Shown: positions 1 through 6,438, counted from the first letter of the stretch. The stretch is 7,042 nt of DNA from an uncultured Lachnospiraceae bacterium (GCA_947176785.1 CAMWSA010000194.1:1-7042), one strand, 5' to 3'. The notes: generated from the letters alone by a model not told the origin. Made by a program: numbers and translations.

Positions 1-1007
1 CACTGATACTGGTTCCAGGTGTTGACCATGCGGTTGACCTTGTCGTCCCGCCCCTCCAGATGATACTTACCCAGCAGCTGTTTCCAGTAGTCCTTCAGGG
101 CGGCAAAGGCGGCATCCACGTCTGCCTCGGCGGCATAGCGGGCCAGCATTTCCCGGGCAGGCTTTTTGTTGATGATGCCGGGGGCCTCCCACTTTTCCTC
201 CCGGGGGTTCTCAAGGTAGCCCAGCACGAAGATAAAGGTCTTCGACTCGCCGGGAGACAGCGTCATATTCAACTGCTGGCAGGCGATGGGAGACCAGCCG
301 CTGGCCATGGTGTTTTTGCACTGGCCGTTTTCTACCACCTCCGGGTTGTCGGCACCCCTGTAGGCTCCCAGGAAATCATCCCGGATGGTATCAAAGCCCG
401 CAATGGGGGCGTTCACTGCGTACACGGCATAGTGATTGCGGCGCTCCCGGTACTCGGTCTTGTGGTAAATGGCAGAACCCTCTACCTCCACTTCGCCGCA
501 GCTTAAGAGTCTCTGGAAATTCTTCATGTCGTCGTCGGCATTCCACAGACACCACTCCACATAGGAGAACACTTTCAGGGCCTTGCTCTGGCTGCCGGTA
601 TTTTTAAGGGTCAGTTTGCTGATCTCACAGTTATCACCCATGGGAACAAAAGTCAGCAGATCAGCCTGCACCCCATCCCTGCTTCCGGTGAAGCGGCTGT
701 AGCCCATGCCATGGCGGCACTCATAGCTGTCCAACTCCGTCTTTGTGGGCTGCCAGCCGGGATTCCAGACAGTGCCGCCGTCTTTTATGTAGAAATATTT
801 GCCGCCCATATCTGTGGGGACATTGTTGTAGCGGTAACGGGTCAGGCGCAGCAGCTTGGCGTCTTTATAAAAGGTGTAACCGCCGCAGGTGTTGGAGATT
901 AAGCTGAAAAACTCGTTGCAGCCCAGGTAGTTGATCCAGGGAAGCGGAGTCTTGGGAGTGGTGATGACGTATTCCTGATTGGCGTCATCAAAATAGCCGA
1001 ATTTCAT
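1..1007 (-). CDS. Cellobiose phosphorylase (GH94), N-terminal part, cut by window edge
   Basis: The protein would split cellobiose with inorganic phosphate into glucose 1-phosphate and glucose in the cytoplasm, saving ATP relative to hydrolysis. The visible 335 residues start MKFGYFDDANQEYVITTP and carry segments I recognise from cellobiose phosphorylases: TPLPWINYLG (about 21-30), LTRYRYNNVPTD (about 55-66), WNPGWQP, ELDSYECRHGMGY (about 92-104) and the later HKTEYRERRNHYA. Family members are about 800 residues long. What is seen is the N-terminal beta-sandwich and linker; the (alpha/alpha)6 catalytic barrel, including the general acid Asp (near residue 490 in the Cellulomonas gilvus enzyme), lies off the left edge, so activity cannot be checked here. 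The start is supported by AAGGAG at 1022-1017, 9 nt upstream. The gene is divergent from the LacI gene and has an AAACGATTAAG operator in its leader. Cellobiose specificity is inferred from overall resemblance; other GH94 activities are possible but less likely. Confidence 0.93.
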   Translation of the reverse strand, partial: MKFGYFDDANQEYVITTPKTPLPWINYLGCNEFFSLISNTCGGYTFYKDAKLLRLTRYRYNNVPTDMGGKYFYIKDGGTVWNPGWQPTKTELDSYECRHGMGYSRFTGSRDGVQADLLTFVPMGDNCEISKLTLKNTGSQSKALKVFSYVEWCLWNADDDMKNFQRLLSCGEVEVEGSAIYHKTEYRERRNHYAVYAVNAPIAGFDTIRDDFLGAYRGADNPEVVENGQCKNTMASGWSPIACQQLNMTLSPGESKTFIFVLGYLENPREEKWEAPGIINKKPAREMLARYAAEADVDAAFAALKDYWKQLLGKYHLEGRDDKVNRMVNTWNQYQ

Positions 1008-1040
1008 AGTGGGACTCTCCTTCTTTTATGAATTTGTAAA

Positions 1041-1069
1041 ATGTTTTAGAAAACGATTAAGTAAAACAT
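1041..1069. repeat. Inverted repeat enclosing the phosphorylase operator
   Basis: ATGTTTTA (1041-1048) and TAAAACAT (1062-1069) are perfect 8-bp arms around a 13-nt core that contains the AAACGATTAAG operator. In the phosphorylase mRNA this could fold as a weak A/U-rich hairpin. In DNA it could be an extended regulator site. The dyad centre is half a base off the CG centre of the operator, so the two symmetries are not the same. Confidence 0.5.
1051..1061. promoter_or_regulatory. LacI-type operator 1 (phosphorylase leader)
   Basis: AAACGATTAAG is one of three identical copies in the window. It is an imperfect dyad around a central CG, as is usual for LacI-family operators. It lies about 16-26 nt downstream of the predicted phosphorylase start site, where a bound repressor would block promoter escape or early elongation. 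The adjacent LacI-family protein is the obvious ligand (inference). Confidence 0.75.
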
Positions 1070-1099
1070 GTTCACATAATTGAATTATACCGAACATGT
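1066..1099. repeat. Inverted repeat across the phosphorylase -10 region
   Basis: ACATGTTC (1066-1073) and GAACATGT (1092-1099) form perfect 8-bp arms separated by 18 nt that include the TATAAT box. Each arm contains the self-palindromic ACATGT, with the two copies 28 bp apart. The arrangement is absent at the other two promoters, so it may be a site for a second regulator specific to the phosphorylase gene. Confidence 0.45.
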
Positions 1100-1112
1100 C
1101 TGTAAAATGCAA
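1084..1112 (-). promoter_or_regulatory. Predicted sigma-A-type promoter of the phosphorylase gene
   Basis: Read on the minus strand, TTGCAT (1112-1107) is followed after 17 nt by a perfect TATAAT (1089-1084). Transcription would start near 1077 and leave a leader of about 70 nt that contains the operator at 1051-1061. The -35 matches the consensus at only three positions, but the spacing and -10 are ideal, and the other two promoters of the locus also use TTGCA-type -35 boxes. Confidence 0.7.
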
Positions 1113-1151
1113 TAGAAATCGGATAAAATACGGGAAAATTTAACTTCTTTT

Positions 1152-1165
1152 TGTAAGCGCTTCCA
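1152..1165. promoter_or_regulatory. cre-like catabolite control site
   Basis: TGTAAGCGCTTCCA has one mismatched pair as a 14-bp palindrome centred on CG and, with its preceding T, fits the CcpA cre consensus WTGNAANCGNWNNCW at every fixed position. It differs from the AAACGATTAAG operators and probably binds a global LacI-family regulator such as CcpA. It sits about 80 bp upstream of the phosphorylase start and about 30 bp upstream of the predicted lacI -35, so it could act on either gene. Confidence 0.55.
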
Positions 1166-1195
1166 TAATAAATTCAAAAAAAAGTACAAAAATGA

Positions 1196-1224
1196 TTGCA
1201 AAACTCATAAGAATGATTTAAACT
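1196..1224 (+). promoter_or_regulatory. Predicted promoter of the LacI-family gene
   Basis: TTGCAA (1196-1201) and a weak TAAACT (1219-1224) are 17 nt apart. The distance from TTGCAA to the following operator (39 bp) almost equals that at the importer promoter (38 bp), which supports this choice despite the poor -10. A weak, self-repressed promoter suits a regulator gene. Confidence 0.4.
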
Positions 1225-1234
1225 TAATATACAC

Positions 1235-1245
1235 AAACGATTAAG
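1235..1245. promoter_or_regulatory. LacI-type operator 2 (autoregulation of the regulator gene)
   Basis: This is the second exact copy of AAACGATTAAG, 17 bp before the AGGAG of the regulator gene and about 5-15 nt after its predicted transcription start. The position implies autorepression. Confidence 0.75.
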
Positions 1246-1273
1246 TATTTTAGTATAAAGTAGGAGAGAAGAC

Positions 1274-2287
1274 ATGGTATCAATGAAAGATATTTCCATT
1301 GCCTGCGGCGTGTCGGTGGCGACAGTGAGCAAGGCGCTGAATGATCACGGAGACATAGGAAAAGAGACAAAGGAAAGAATCCGCCGGATTGCCAAAGAGA
1401 TGGGCTACCTGCCCAATGCCATGGCCCGCGCCCTGAAGACAAACCGCACTTATAACATAGGCGTACTCTTCGTGGACGAAGCCCAGAGCGGCCTGACCCA
1501 CGACTATTTTTCGCAGGTACTGGACAGCTTTAAGCGCGCAGTGGAGGCAAAGGGCTATGATATCACGTTCCTCAACAAGGGCGGGGCCGGGGGATTGAGC
1601 CAGATGTCTTATCTGGAACATTGCCATTACAGGGGGTTTGACGGAGTGATGATCGCCTGTGTGGATTTTTACGACCCCCAGGTACTGGAACTGGTGCGCA
1701 GTGACATCCCGGTGGTAACGGTGGATCATCTCTTTGACAACCGCATCAATATCACCTCGGACAATGTGGGGGGGATGGAGCGGCTGGTACGCTATATTTA
1801 TGAGAAGGGGCACCGCAGGATTGCCTATATCCACGGGGCGGATTCCTCCGTGACACAGGCTAGGCTCACTTCCTTTTACCGCACTGCGGAACTGCTGGGG
1901 CTGAAGCTGCCGTCCGAGTATGTGAGGGAAGCCCCGTACCGCGACACGGGTATGGCGGGGCAGGTGACGGGGGAGCTTCTGGAACTGAAGAAGCCGCCCA
2001 CCTGTATTCTTTACCCTGATGATTTTTCCTGCTTCGGCGGTATCACGACCATCAAGAGCAGAGGGCTGCGGATCCCGGAGGATATCTCTATAGCGGGATA
2101 TGACGGCATCCGTATCGGCAGACATATCGAGACGCCGCTGACAACGCTGCGCCAGGACACCACATCGCTGGGGTTCCAGGCAGCCGAGAAGCTGGTCTCC
2201 CTGATTGAACACCCCAAGACAACATTGATTGAGCAGGTAGTGATCAAGGGAGAACTGTATCCCGGAAAGACAGTCGGGGACATATAG
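1274..2287 (+). CDS. LacI/GalR-family transcriptional regulator of the cellobiose locus
   Basis: This is a 337-residue repressor of normal family length. Residues 1-23 form the N-terminal helix-turn-helix, with recognition helix VATVSKALN at about 15-23. The hinge helix is PNAMARALK (47-55), in which L54 corresponds to the leucine that LacI proteins insert at the central CG of the operator. From about residue 60 (NIGVLF) onward it has the periplasmic-binding-protein-like effector domain, ending with the family's IPEDISIAGYDG and TPLTTLRQD segments. AGGAG at 1262-1266, 7 nt before the ATG, supports the start; an internal Met at codon 4 is less well placed. The gene lies between the divergent phosphorylase and the importer, each with an identical operator, so it probably represses all three until a cellobiose-type inducer binds. 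The inducer is inferred from context. I see no strong terminator in the 207 bp after it, so some readthrough into the importer operon is possible. Confidence 0.93.
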   Translation: MVSMKDISIACGVSVATVSKALNDHGDIGKETKERIRRIAKEMGYLPNAMARALKTNRTYNIGVLFVDEAQSGLTHDYFSQVLDSFKRAVEAKGYDITFLNKGGAGGLSQMSYLEHCHYRGFDGVMIACVDFYDPQVLELVRSDIPVVTVDHLFDNRINITSDNVGGMERLVRYIYEKGHRRIAYIHGADSSVTQARLTSFYRTAELLGLKLPSEYVREAPYRDTGMAGQVTGELLELKKPPTCILYPDDFSCFGGITTIKSRGLRIPEDISIAGYDGIRIGRHIETPLTTLRQDTTSLGFQAAEKLVSLIEHPKTTLIEQVVIKGELYPGKTVGDI

Positions 2288-2386
2288 GGGTTCCTGTTTT
2301 GCAGGCGTATTGGTGATTTTGACCAGTGGGTTCAGCGGGTGAAGATAAAATTCAATAAAAAATCTTGTAATAATATAAAAAAAGTG

Positions 2387-2415
2387 TTGCAATTATACAA
2401 TTCATATTGTATAAT
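2387..2415 (+). promoter_or_regulatory. Predicted main promoter of the sugar importer operon
   Basis: TTGCAA (2387-2392), a 17-nt spacer and a perfect TATAAT (2410-2415) make this the strongest promoter in the locus. Start of transcription would be near 2422, which gives a leader of about 73 nt and puts the operator at 2425-2435 directly on the initially transcribed region. Confidence 0.8.
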
Positions 2416-2424
2416 GAATTACGT

Positions 2425-2435
2425 AAACGATTAAG
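2425..2435. promoter_or_regulatory. LacI-type operator 3 (importer operon)
   Basis: This is the third exact copy of AAACGATTAAG, beginning 9 nt after the TATAAT box and covering about +4 to +14. A repressor here would block the importer promoter. The placement relative to the promoter matches operator 2. Confidence 0.8.
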
Positions 2436-2494
2436 GGAATCGCTTAGACCTTAGTCAAGATACATTTTAATCATACCATAAGGGAGGATATAGG

Positions 2495-3820
2495 ATGAAG
2501 AAGAAAGTATTGAGCGTTTTACTGGCCGTGGCAATGTTGACAGGGACTCTGGTGGCCTGCGGATCGGAACCCGGCAGCGCTTCTGAGGGCAAGGTGTTGA
2601 ACATCTACTGCTGGAACAACGAGTTCAGAGACCGGGTGGTGGCTCTCTACCCCGGCTACACAAAGACCGATGAGACCCACGGCACCATCGGCGACGTGTC
2701 TGTAGTCTGGCATGAGACCCCCAATGAAGGCAACGCATACCAGAACAATCTGGATGATACGCTGCTGAAGCAGGAGAGCGCCGCAGCGGATGATAAGATC
2801 GACATGTTCCTGGTTGAGGCTGATTATGCGTTGAAGTATGTTGACACGGACTACACCATGGCTGTTACGGAACTGGGTATCACCAGCGCGGACATTGCCA
2901 ATCAGTACAAGTACACCCAGGATGTTGTGACGGATTCCAACGGTGTCCTGAAGGGCCTTTCCTGGCAGGGATGCCCCGGCGTAATGTTCTATAACCGTGA
3001 GGCGGCCAAGGAGATTTTCGGCAGTGATGATCCCGCGACGGTTCAGGAGTATGTTAAGGATTGGGCCACATTCAACGCCACAGCGCAGACAGTTTTTGAC
3101 AGTGGATACAAAATTGTGGCTTCCGCAAACGATACGTATCGTACATATTCTAATAATGTGACCAAACCCTGGGTCGTAGACGGAAAGATAACTATTGATG
3201 ACAACATTATGAACTGGGTAAATGATTCCAAAGCCCTGGTGGATGCCGGTTATACCGGAACCCATGATCTGTGGAGCGCCGACTGGAGTGCAGGCTTCTT
3301 CCCCGAGGGCAAGGTGTTCTGTTACTTTGGGCCTGCCTGGTTCGTAAACTATTCCATGTCGGCCGACACGGAAGGCAGCATCGGGTATAACGGCGGATGG
3401 GGCGCAACCGAAGGCCCGCAGGGCTTCTTCTGGGGAGGTACCTGGATTTGTGCGGCGACCGGCACGGACAATACGAGTCTCGTAAAGGATATCATGCTGC
3501 AGATGACCACCAATCAGACGACCATGACGGAAATTGTAACCAAGTATGATGACTTCGTGAATAATAAGCCTGCTATGGAAGCCATGGCGGCAGATCCCGA
3601 TTACTCGAGCAAAGTGCTTGGCGGACAGAATCCCCTGGCTATGTACTGCGCAGGCGTGGACGGACTGGATCTGAGCAATCTGAGCAAGTATGATCAGGGC
3701 TGTAATGAGGAGTTCCAGAAAGCCATGAAGAACTACTTTGAGGGAAATGCGACTCTGGATGAGGCACTGGATTTGTTCTATAAGGCAGTGGTTGAGAAGT
3801 ATCCCGAACTGACTTACTAA
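2495..3820 (+). CDS. Lipoprotein sugar-binding protein of an ABC importer
   Basis: This 441-residue extracytoplasmic solute-binding protein captures the sugar and delivers it to the two permeases downstream. Residues 1-21 are a lipoprotein signal peptide: a KKK start, a hydrophobic stretch and the lipobox LVAC, with the lipidated Cys at position 22 followed by a flexible Gly/Ser/Glu linker. The mature part opens with VLNIYCWNNEF (about 34-44), a pattern seen in clostridial carbohydrate-binding proteins of the SBP_bac_1/8 type, and is rich in Trp and Tyr, as expected for stacking against sugar rings. AGGGAGG at 2481-2487, 7 nt before the ATG, is a strong start signal. Linkage to the phosphorylase suggests cellobiose or short cello-oligosaccharides as ligand, but the ligand cannot be read from the sequence. 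A terminator-like hairpin lies 20 nt after the stop, so this gene is probably expressed more strongly than the permeases. Confidence 0.92.
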   Translation: MKKKVLSVLLAVAMLTGTLVACGSEPGSASEGKVLNIYCWNNEFRDRVVALYPGYTKTDETHGTIGDVSVVWHETPNEGNAYQNNLDDTLLKQESAAADDKIDMFLVEADYALKYVDTDYTMAVTELGITSADIANQYKYTQDVVTDSNGVLKGLSWQGCPGVMFYNREAAKEIFGSDDPATVQEYVKDWATFNATAQTVFDSGYKIVASANDTYRTYSNNVTKPWVVDGKITIDDNIMNWVNDSKALVDAGYTGTHDLWSADWSAGFFPEGKVFCYFGPAWFVNYSMSADTEGSIGYNGGWGATEGPQGFFWGGTWICAATGTDNTSLVKDIMLQMTTNQTTMTEIVTKYDDFVNNKPAMEAMAADPDYSSKVLGGQNPLAMYCAGVDGLDLSNLSKYDQGCNEEFQKAMKNYFEGNATLDEALDLFYKAVVEKYPELTY

Positions 3821-3840
3821 TCAATAGCGACAACGGCTGA

Positions 3841-3881
3841 AACCGTGCCTGCCTGCCTGGTCAGGCGGGTGCGGTTTTCTT
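3841..3881 (+). terminator. Intra-operon terminator or attenuator after the binding-protein gene
   Basis: Arms at 3841-3855 and 3862-3876 pair over 15 bp, including three G-T wobbles, with loop CCTGGT, and are followed by TTCTT (TTTTCTT counting the last arm bases). It has the form of a Rho-independent terminator but no new promoter is evident before the permease genes, so it most likely ends only part of the transcripts and also protects the 3' end of the binding-protein message. Confidence 0.8.
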
Positions 3882-3883
3882 AA

Positions 3884-3973
3884 TGACGGGCAGCGCGCCT
3901 GTCGTCACATACAGAGCCGGCAGCAGGGGGTCTCCCCAAAGGCCGGGAGGAGCCATGCCGCAAGCTCTGTATG
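3884..3973 (+). promoter_or_regulatory. Structured RNA element before the permease genes
   Basis: Immediately after the terminator, TGACG/CGTCA (3884-3888, 3903-3907) plus GGC/GCC make a small hairpin. It abuts a second element closed by a perfect 10-bp stem: CATACAGAGC (3908-3917) with GCTCTGTATG (3964-3973). That stem is continued by CGGCA/TGCCG (3918-3922, 3956-3960) across a 3-nt bulge. Inside are GGGG-TCT-CCCC (3927-3937) and a possible GGC/GCC hairpin (3941-3943, 3952-3954). CTCCC (3932-3936) could instead pair with GGGAG (3945-3949), so two exclusive folds are possible. I do not recognise the element as a known riboswitch or repeat family. Confidence 0.6.
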
Positions 3974-4002
3974 AATCGTAAGATAGAGATGGAGGCATGA
4001 TT

Positions 4003-4917
4003 ATGACGAGTACACGGCGAGGAAAGGTTGTAAGCTATAATAAGTGGGGATATATTTTTCTGATTCCCTTTGTTGTGGTGTATTTGCTGTTTTCCTTTGT
4101 TCCCCTGGTAAGTACGATCTATAACAGTTTTTTTGAGAATTACCGCTCGGGCTTGACGCAGATTGGCCCAACCTTTATAGGGCTGGAGAATTTCAAGACC
4201 ATTCTCACAAGCGGAGAGGTATGGGTTTATGCCAAGAATACCATGATTATGTGGATTTTGGGATTTATACCCCAGATCCTCATTTCGCTGCTGCTGGGGG
4301 CGTGGTTTTCTGATCCCAGCCTGAGGCTTGGGTGCCAGGGGTTCTTTAAGACGGTGATTTATCTGCCGAACCTGATCATGGCATCTGCGTTTGCCATGTT
4401 GTTCTTTACGCTATTTTCGGACGGAGGCCCGATCAACTCCCTGCTGATGCAGATGGGCTTCATCAGCACGCCCTTTAAGTTTTTGTCCAATGTATGGAGT
4501 GCCAGATTTTTGGTAGCCACTATGAACTGTCTGATGTGGTTCGGGAATACGACGATCCTGCTGATGGCGGGGATGATGGGAATTGACACTTCGCTGTTTG
4601 AGGCGGCCAGGGTGGACGGGGCCACCTCAACCCAGGTATTTTTTAAGATTACGCTGCCGCTTCTCCGGCCAATTTTGGTATATGTGATGATAACCTCCCT
4701 GATCGGCGGCCTGCAGATGTTTGATGTTCCGCAGATTCTGACCAAGGGCTCCGGCGATCCCATGCGTTCAACCATGACATTGATTATGTATTTAAACAAA
4801 CATCTGTTCAGTAAGAATTATGGTCTGGGCGGCGCTCTGTCAGTGATCCTGTTTGTGATCACCGGAATTTTGAGTTTGCTTGTATTTAAGTTATCCAGTC
4901 GGAATGAGAGTAATTAG
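4003..4917 (+). CDS. Sugar ABC transporter permease 1 (MalF/UgpA-like)
   Basis: This is one of two membrane subunits forming the channel of the sugar importer. The protein has 304 residues from the start chosen here. It shows an N-terminal membrane segment (about 13-35, WGYIFLIPFVVVYLLFSFVP), about five further hydrophobic segments, and the cytoplasmic EAA loop EAARVDG (200-206) ending in ITLP (216-219), which docks to the ATPase. This identifies the MalFG-type binding-protein-dependent permease family. An ATG at 3997 is in frame, but it is only 1 nt from GGAGG (3991-3995). The ATG at 4003 has a 7-nt spacer, so I prefer it. The gene lies 182 nt after the binding-protein gene, across a highly structured gap, and 11 nt before the second permease gene. 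No operator or clear promoter was seen directly upstream, so it depends on readthrough from 2387. Confidence 0.93.
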   Translation: MTSTRRGKVVSYNKWGYIFLIPFVVVYLLFSFVPLVSTIYNSFFENYRSGLTQIGPTFIGLENFKTILTSGEVWVYAKNTMIMWILGFIPQILISLLLGAWFSDPSLRLGCQGFFKTVIYLPNLIMASAFAMLFFTLFSDGGPINSLLMQMGFISTPFKFLSNVWSARFLVATMNCLMWFGNTTILLMAGMMGIDTSLFEAARVDGATSTQVFFKITLPLLRPILVYVMITSLIGGLQMFDVPQILTKGSGDPMRSTMTLIMYLNKHLFSKNYGLGGALSVILFVITGILSLLVFKLSSRNESN

Positions 4918-4928
4918 GAGGTGGAAGC

Positions 4929-5801
4929 ATGAGAGAGGTTCATTCAAACGGCACGAAGAAGGGGATAAATATACATGCAAGACGCGGGCTTGCCTATATA
5001 GTGTTGGCAATCATTTCCATCCTCTGCCTGTTTTGGTTTTTGCTGCTTTTTATTAACACGACCAGATCGCACTCGGAACTGAATCAGGGATTTTCCATTG
5101 TTCCCAGCAAGTACCTGTTCTCCAATATCCGGAAGCTGGTCAAGATGGGGGAGCGCCTGCCGATTCTCACAGGATTGCTGAACAGCCTGATCGTGGCGGG
5201 CCTGAGCGCTGTGCTCAGCACCTATTTTTCGGTGATGACAGCATATGCGATCCATGCATATGACTTTAAACTCAAAAAATTTATGTTTACCTTTATCCTG
5301 ATGATTATGATGATCCCCACACAGGTATCCGCGCTTGGTTTCCTGCAGCTGGTCTCCGGGATGAAACTGGAAAATTCCTTTATTCCGTTGATAGTTCCGT
5401 CGATTGCCGCGCCGGTTACATTCTTCTATATGAAGCAATATATGGAGAGTTCCCTGCCGCTTTCCCTGATTGAGGCGGCGCGTATTGACGGTTCGGGGGA
5501 GTTCCGCACATTTAATTCTATCGTGATGCCGCTGATGAAGCCCGCCATTGCGGTACAGGCAATTTTCACCTTCGTATCCAGCTGGAATAATTATTTCACT
5601 CCTGCGTTGATTCTACATGATCCAAAGAAGAGGACGATTCCGATCCTGATTGCGCAGCTGAGAAGTATGGACTGGTCCAATCTGGATACAGGTGTGGTTT
5701 ACGCCATGATTGCCCTGTCCATATTTCCGGTAATCATTGTATATCTGATTTTATCCAAGCATATTGTGCAGGGTGTTGCCATGGGAAGTGTAAAAGGTTG
5801 A
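4929..5801 (+). CDS. Sugar ABC transporter permease 2 (MalG/UgpE-like)
   Basis: This is the second channel subunit of the importer, 290 residues, with the first membrane segment at about 21-43 and five more predicted. The EAA loop is EAARIDG (182-188) followed by IVMP (198-201), with Met in place of the usual Leu, a common variant. The C-terminal part, with FVSSWNNYFTPALIL and a final GVAMGSVKG, is typical of MalG-type sugar permeases, which end in a similar Gly/Lys tail. AGGAGG at 4916-4921 overlaps the stop codon of the first permease gene and sits 7 nt before this ATG, consistent with coupled translation. No ATPase gene follows: a strong terminator begins 27 nt after the stop. The pair must therefore use an ATPase encoded elsewhere, as with MsmK-type shared ATPases in Firmicutes (known for the family, inferred here). 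Confidence 0.93.
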   Translation: MREVHSNGTKKGINIHARRGLAYIVLAIISILCLFWFLLLFINTTRSHSELNQGFSIVPSKYLFSNIRKLVKMGERLPILTGLLNSLIVAGLSAVLSTYFSVMTAYAIHAYDFKLKKFMFTFILMIMMIPTQVSALGFLQLVSGMKLENSFIPLIVPSIAAPVTFFYMKQYMESSLPLSLIEAARIDGSGEFRTFNSIVMPLMKPAIAVQAIFTFVSSWNNYFTPALILHDPKKRTIPILIAQLRSMDWSNLDTGVVYAMIALSIFPVIIVYLILSKHIVQGVAMGSVKG

Positions 5802-5827
5802 TCATATAGATATTGGGGAAATCAGCG

Positions 5828-5856
5828 AACTGTCACTCCAAAGGGGTGGCAGTTTT
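5828..5856 (+). terminator. Rho-independent terminator of the importer operon
   Basis: A 12-bp stem (5828-5839 with 5843-5854, two G-T pairs) around loop AAA is followed by a short TTTT run (5853-5856). It closes the importer operon 27 nt after the second permease gene and separates it from the unrelated DUF1700 gene. Confidence 0.88.
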
Positions 5857-5908
5857 GCATATTGCGGTTGTTTTATAAATTTTTAATAAAGGCTTAATTC
5901 CGTAGATA

Positions 5909-5937
5909 TTTACGCTGTGGCTGAAGCATGCTATAAT
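5909..5937 (+). promoter_or_regulatory. Extended -10 promoter of the DUF1700 gene
   Basis: TGcTATAAT (5929-5937) is an ideal extended -10. TTTACG (5909-5914), 17 nt upstream, is a moderate -35. Transcription would start near 5944, giving a 24-nt leader before the ATG at 5968. Confidence 0.75.
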
Positions 5938-5967
5938 GAAAAAAATACAGATAGGACAATATCCATT

Positions 5968-6438
5968 ATGAACAAACAGGAATTTGTGGACCGGCTTAGA
6001 ACTTCCCTGAGCGGGAAGATTTCTCCGGTGCTGGTGGAAGAGAATGCCCGTTATTATGAGGATTATATTAACACCCATATAAGGCTCGGTGAGCCGGAGA
6101 AGGACGTGCTGGAAGGGCTGGGAGATCCCAGGCTGATTGCCAGGTCCATCGTGGCAGCAGAGAGCGTAAAGGCCGGGGACGGAGACGGGAACCGGGCATA
6201 TGGCGGCGAGGAGGATTTCACAGGCCGCAGAAGAAGACTCAGGCATTTTTTCCATGCGGTCAATCTGCCGTCCTGGGTATTGCCTGTGCTGGCCGGAGGG
6301 ACATTGCTCCTTGTGCTTGTGGTTATGGGGCTGGTGTTTCGGCTGATCCTGCATATGCTGGCCTGGCTGTGGCCGGTGATAGCCATTGCCATGATCCTGC
6401 TTTTTTTTATAAAATTATTTCGTGACTGGCTGCATTAA
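5968..6438 (+). CDS. DUF1700 (HAAS-type) membrane protein
   Basis: This 156-residue protein has a cytoplasmic N-terminal domain, MNKQEFVDRLRTSLSG..., with the conserved NARYYEDYI (26-34) and LGDPRLIA (51-58) patterns of DUF1700/HAAS proteins. A charged linker follows (about 66-92, including RRRRLR at 87-92), then two membrane helices (about 102-124 and 128-149). The biochemical role of the family is not established; members are often encoded next to a PadR-type repressor and implicated in envelope or stress control. No PadR gene is seen here. The frame extends back to a GTG at 5917, but that lies between the -35 and -10 of the predicted promoter and could not be in the mRNA. The ATG at 5968, with a weak AGGA at 5953-5956, is therefore the start. 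The next gene begins 70 nt downstream with no strong terminator between them. Confidence 0.85.
   Translation: MNKQEFVDRLRTSLSGKISPVLVEENARYYEDYINTHIRLGEPEKDVLEGLGDPRLIARSIVAAESVKAGDGDGNRAYGGEEDFTGRRRRLRHFFHAVNLPSWVLPVLAGGTLLLVLVVMGLVFRLILHMLAWLWPVIAIAMILLFFIKLFRDWLH

Noticed and set aside
60..506. Plus-strand frame within the phosphorylase gene
   Set aside because: It is antisense to clear GH94 sequence, with no ribosome binding site.
2288..2386. Terminator for the LacI gene
   Set aside because: Only a 4-bp CCTG/CAGG hairpin without a following T-run was found.
1280..2392. Minus-strand open frame of 370 codons opposite the LacI gene
   Set aside because: It mirrors the LacI coding frame, resembles no known protein, and lacks a ribosome binding site. 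The plus-strand LacI domains are unmistakable.
2435..2448. Second cre-like site before the binding-protein gene (GGGAATCGCTTAGA)
   Set aside because: It misses two fixed consensus positions and overlaps the local operator, so the resemblance is too weak.
3997..4002. Upstream ATG of permease 1
   Set aside because: It is only 1 nt from GGAGG. The ATG at 4003 has a normal 7-nt spacer in the same frame.
5917..5967. Longer DUF1700 start at GTG 5917
   Set aside because: It lies between the predicted -35 and -10 boxes and would not be transcribed from that promoter. The family N-terminus fits MNKQEF at 5968.
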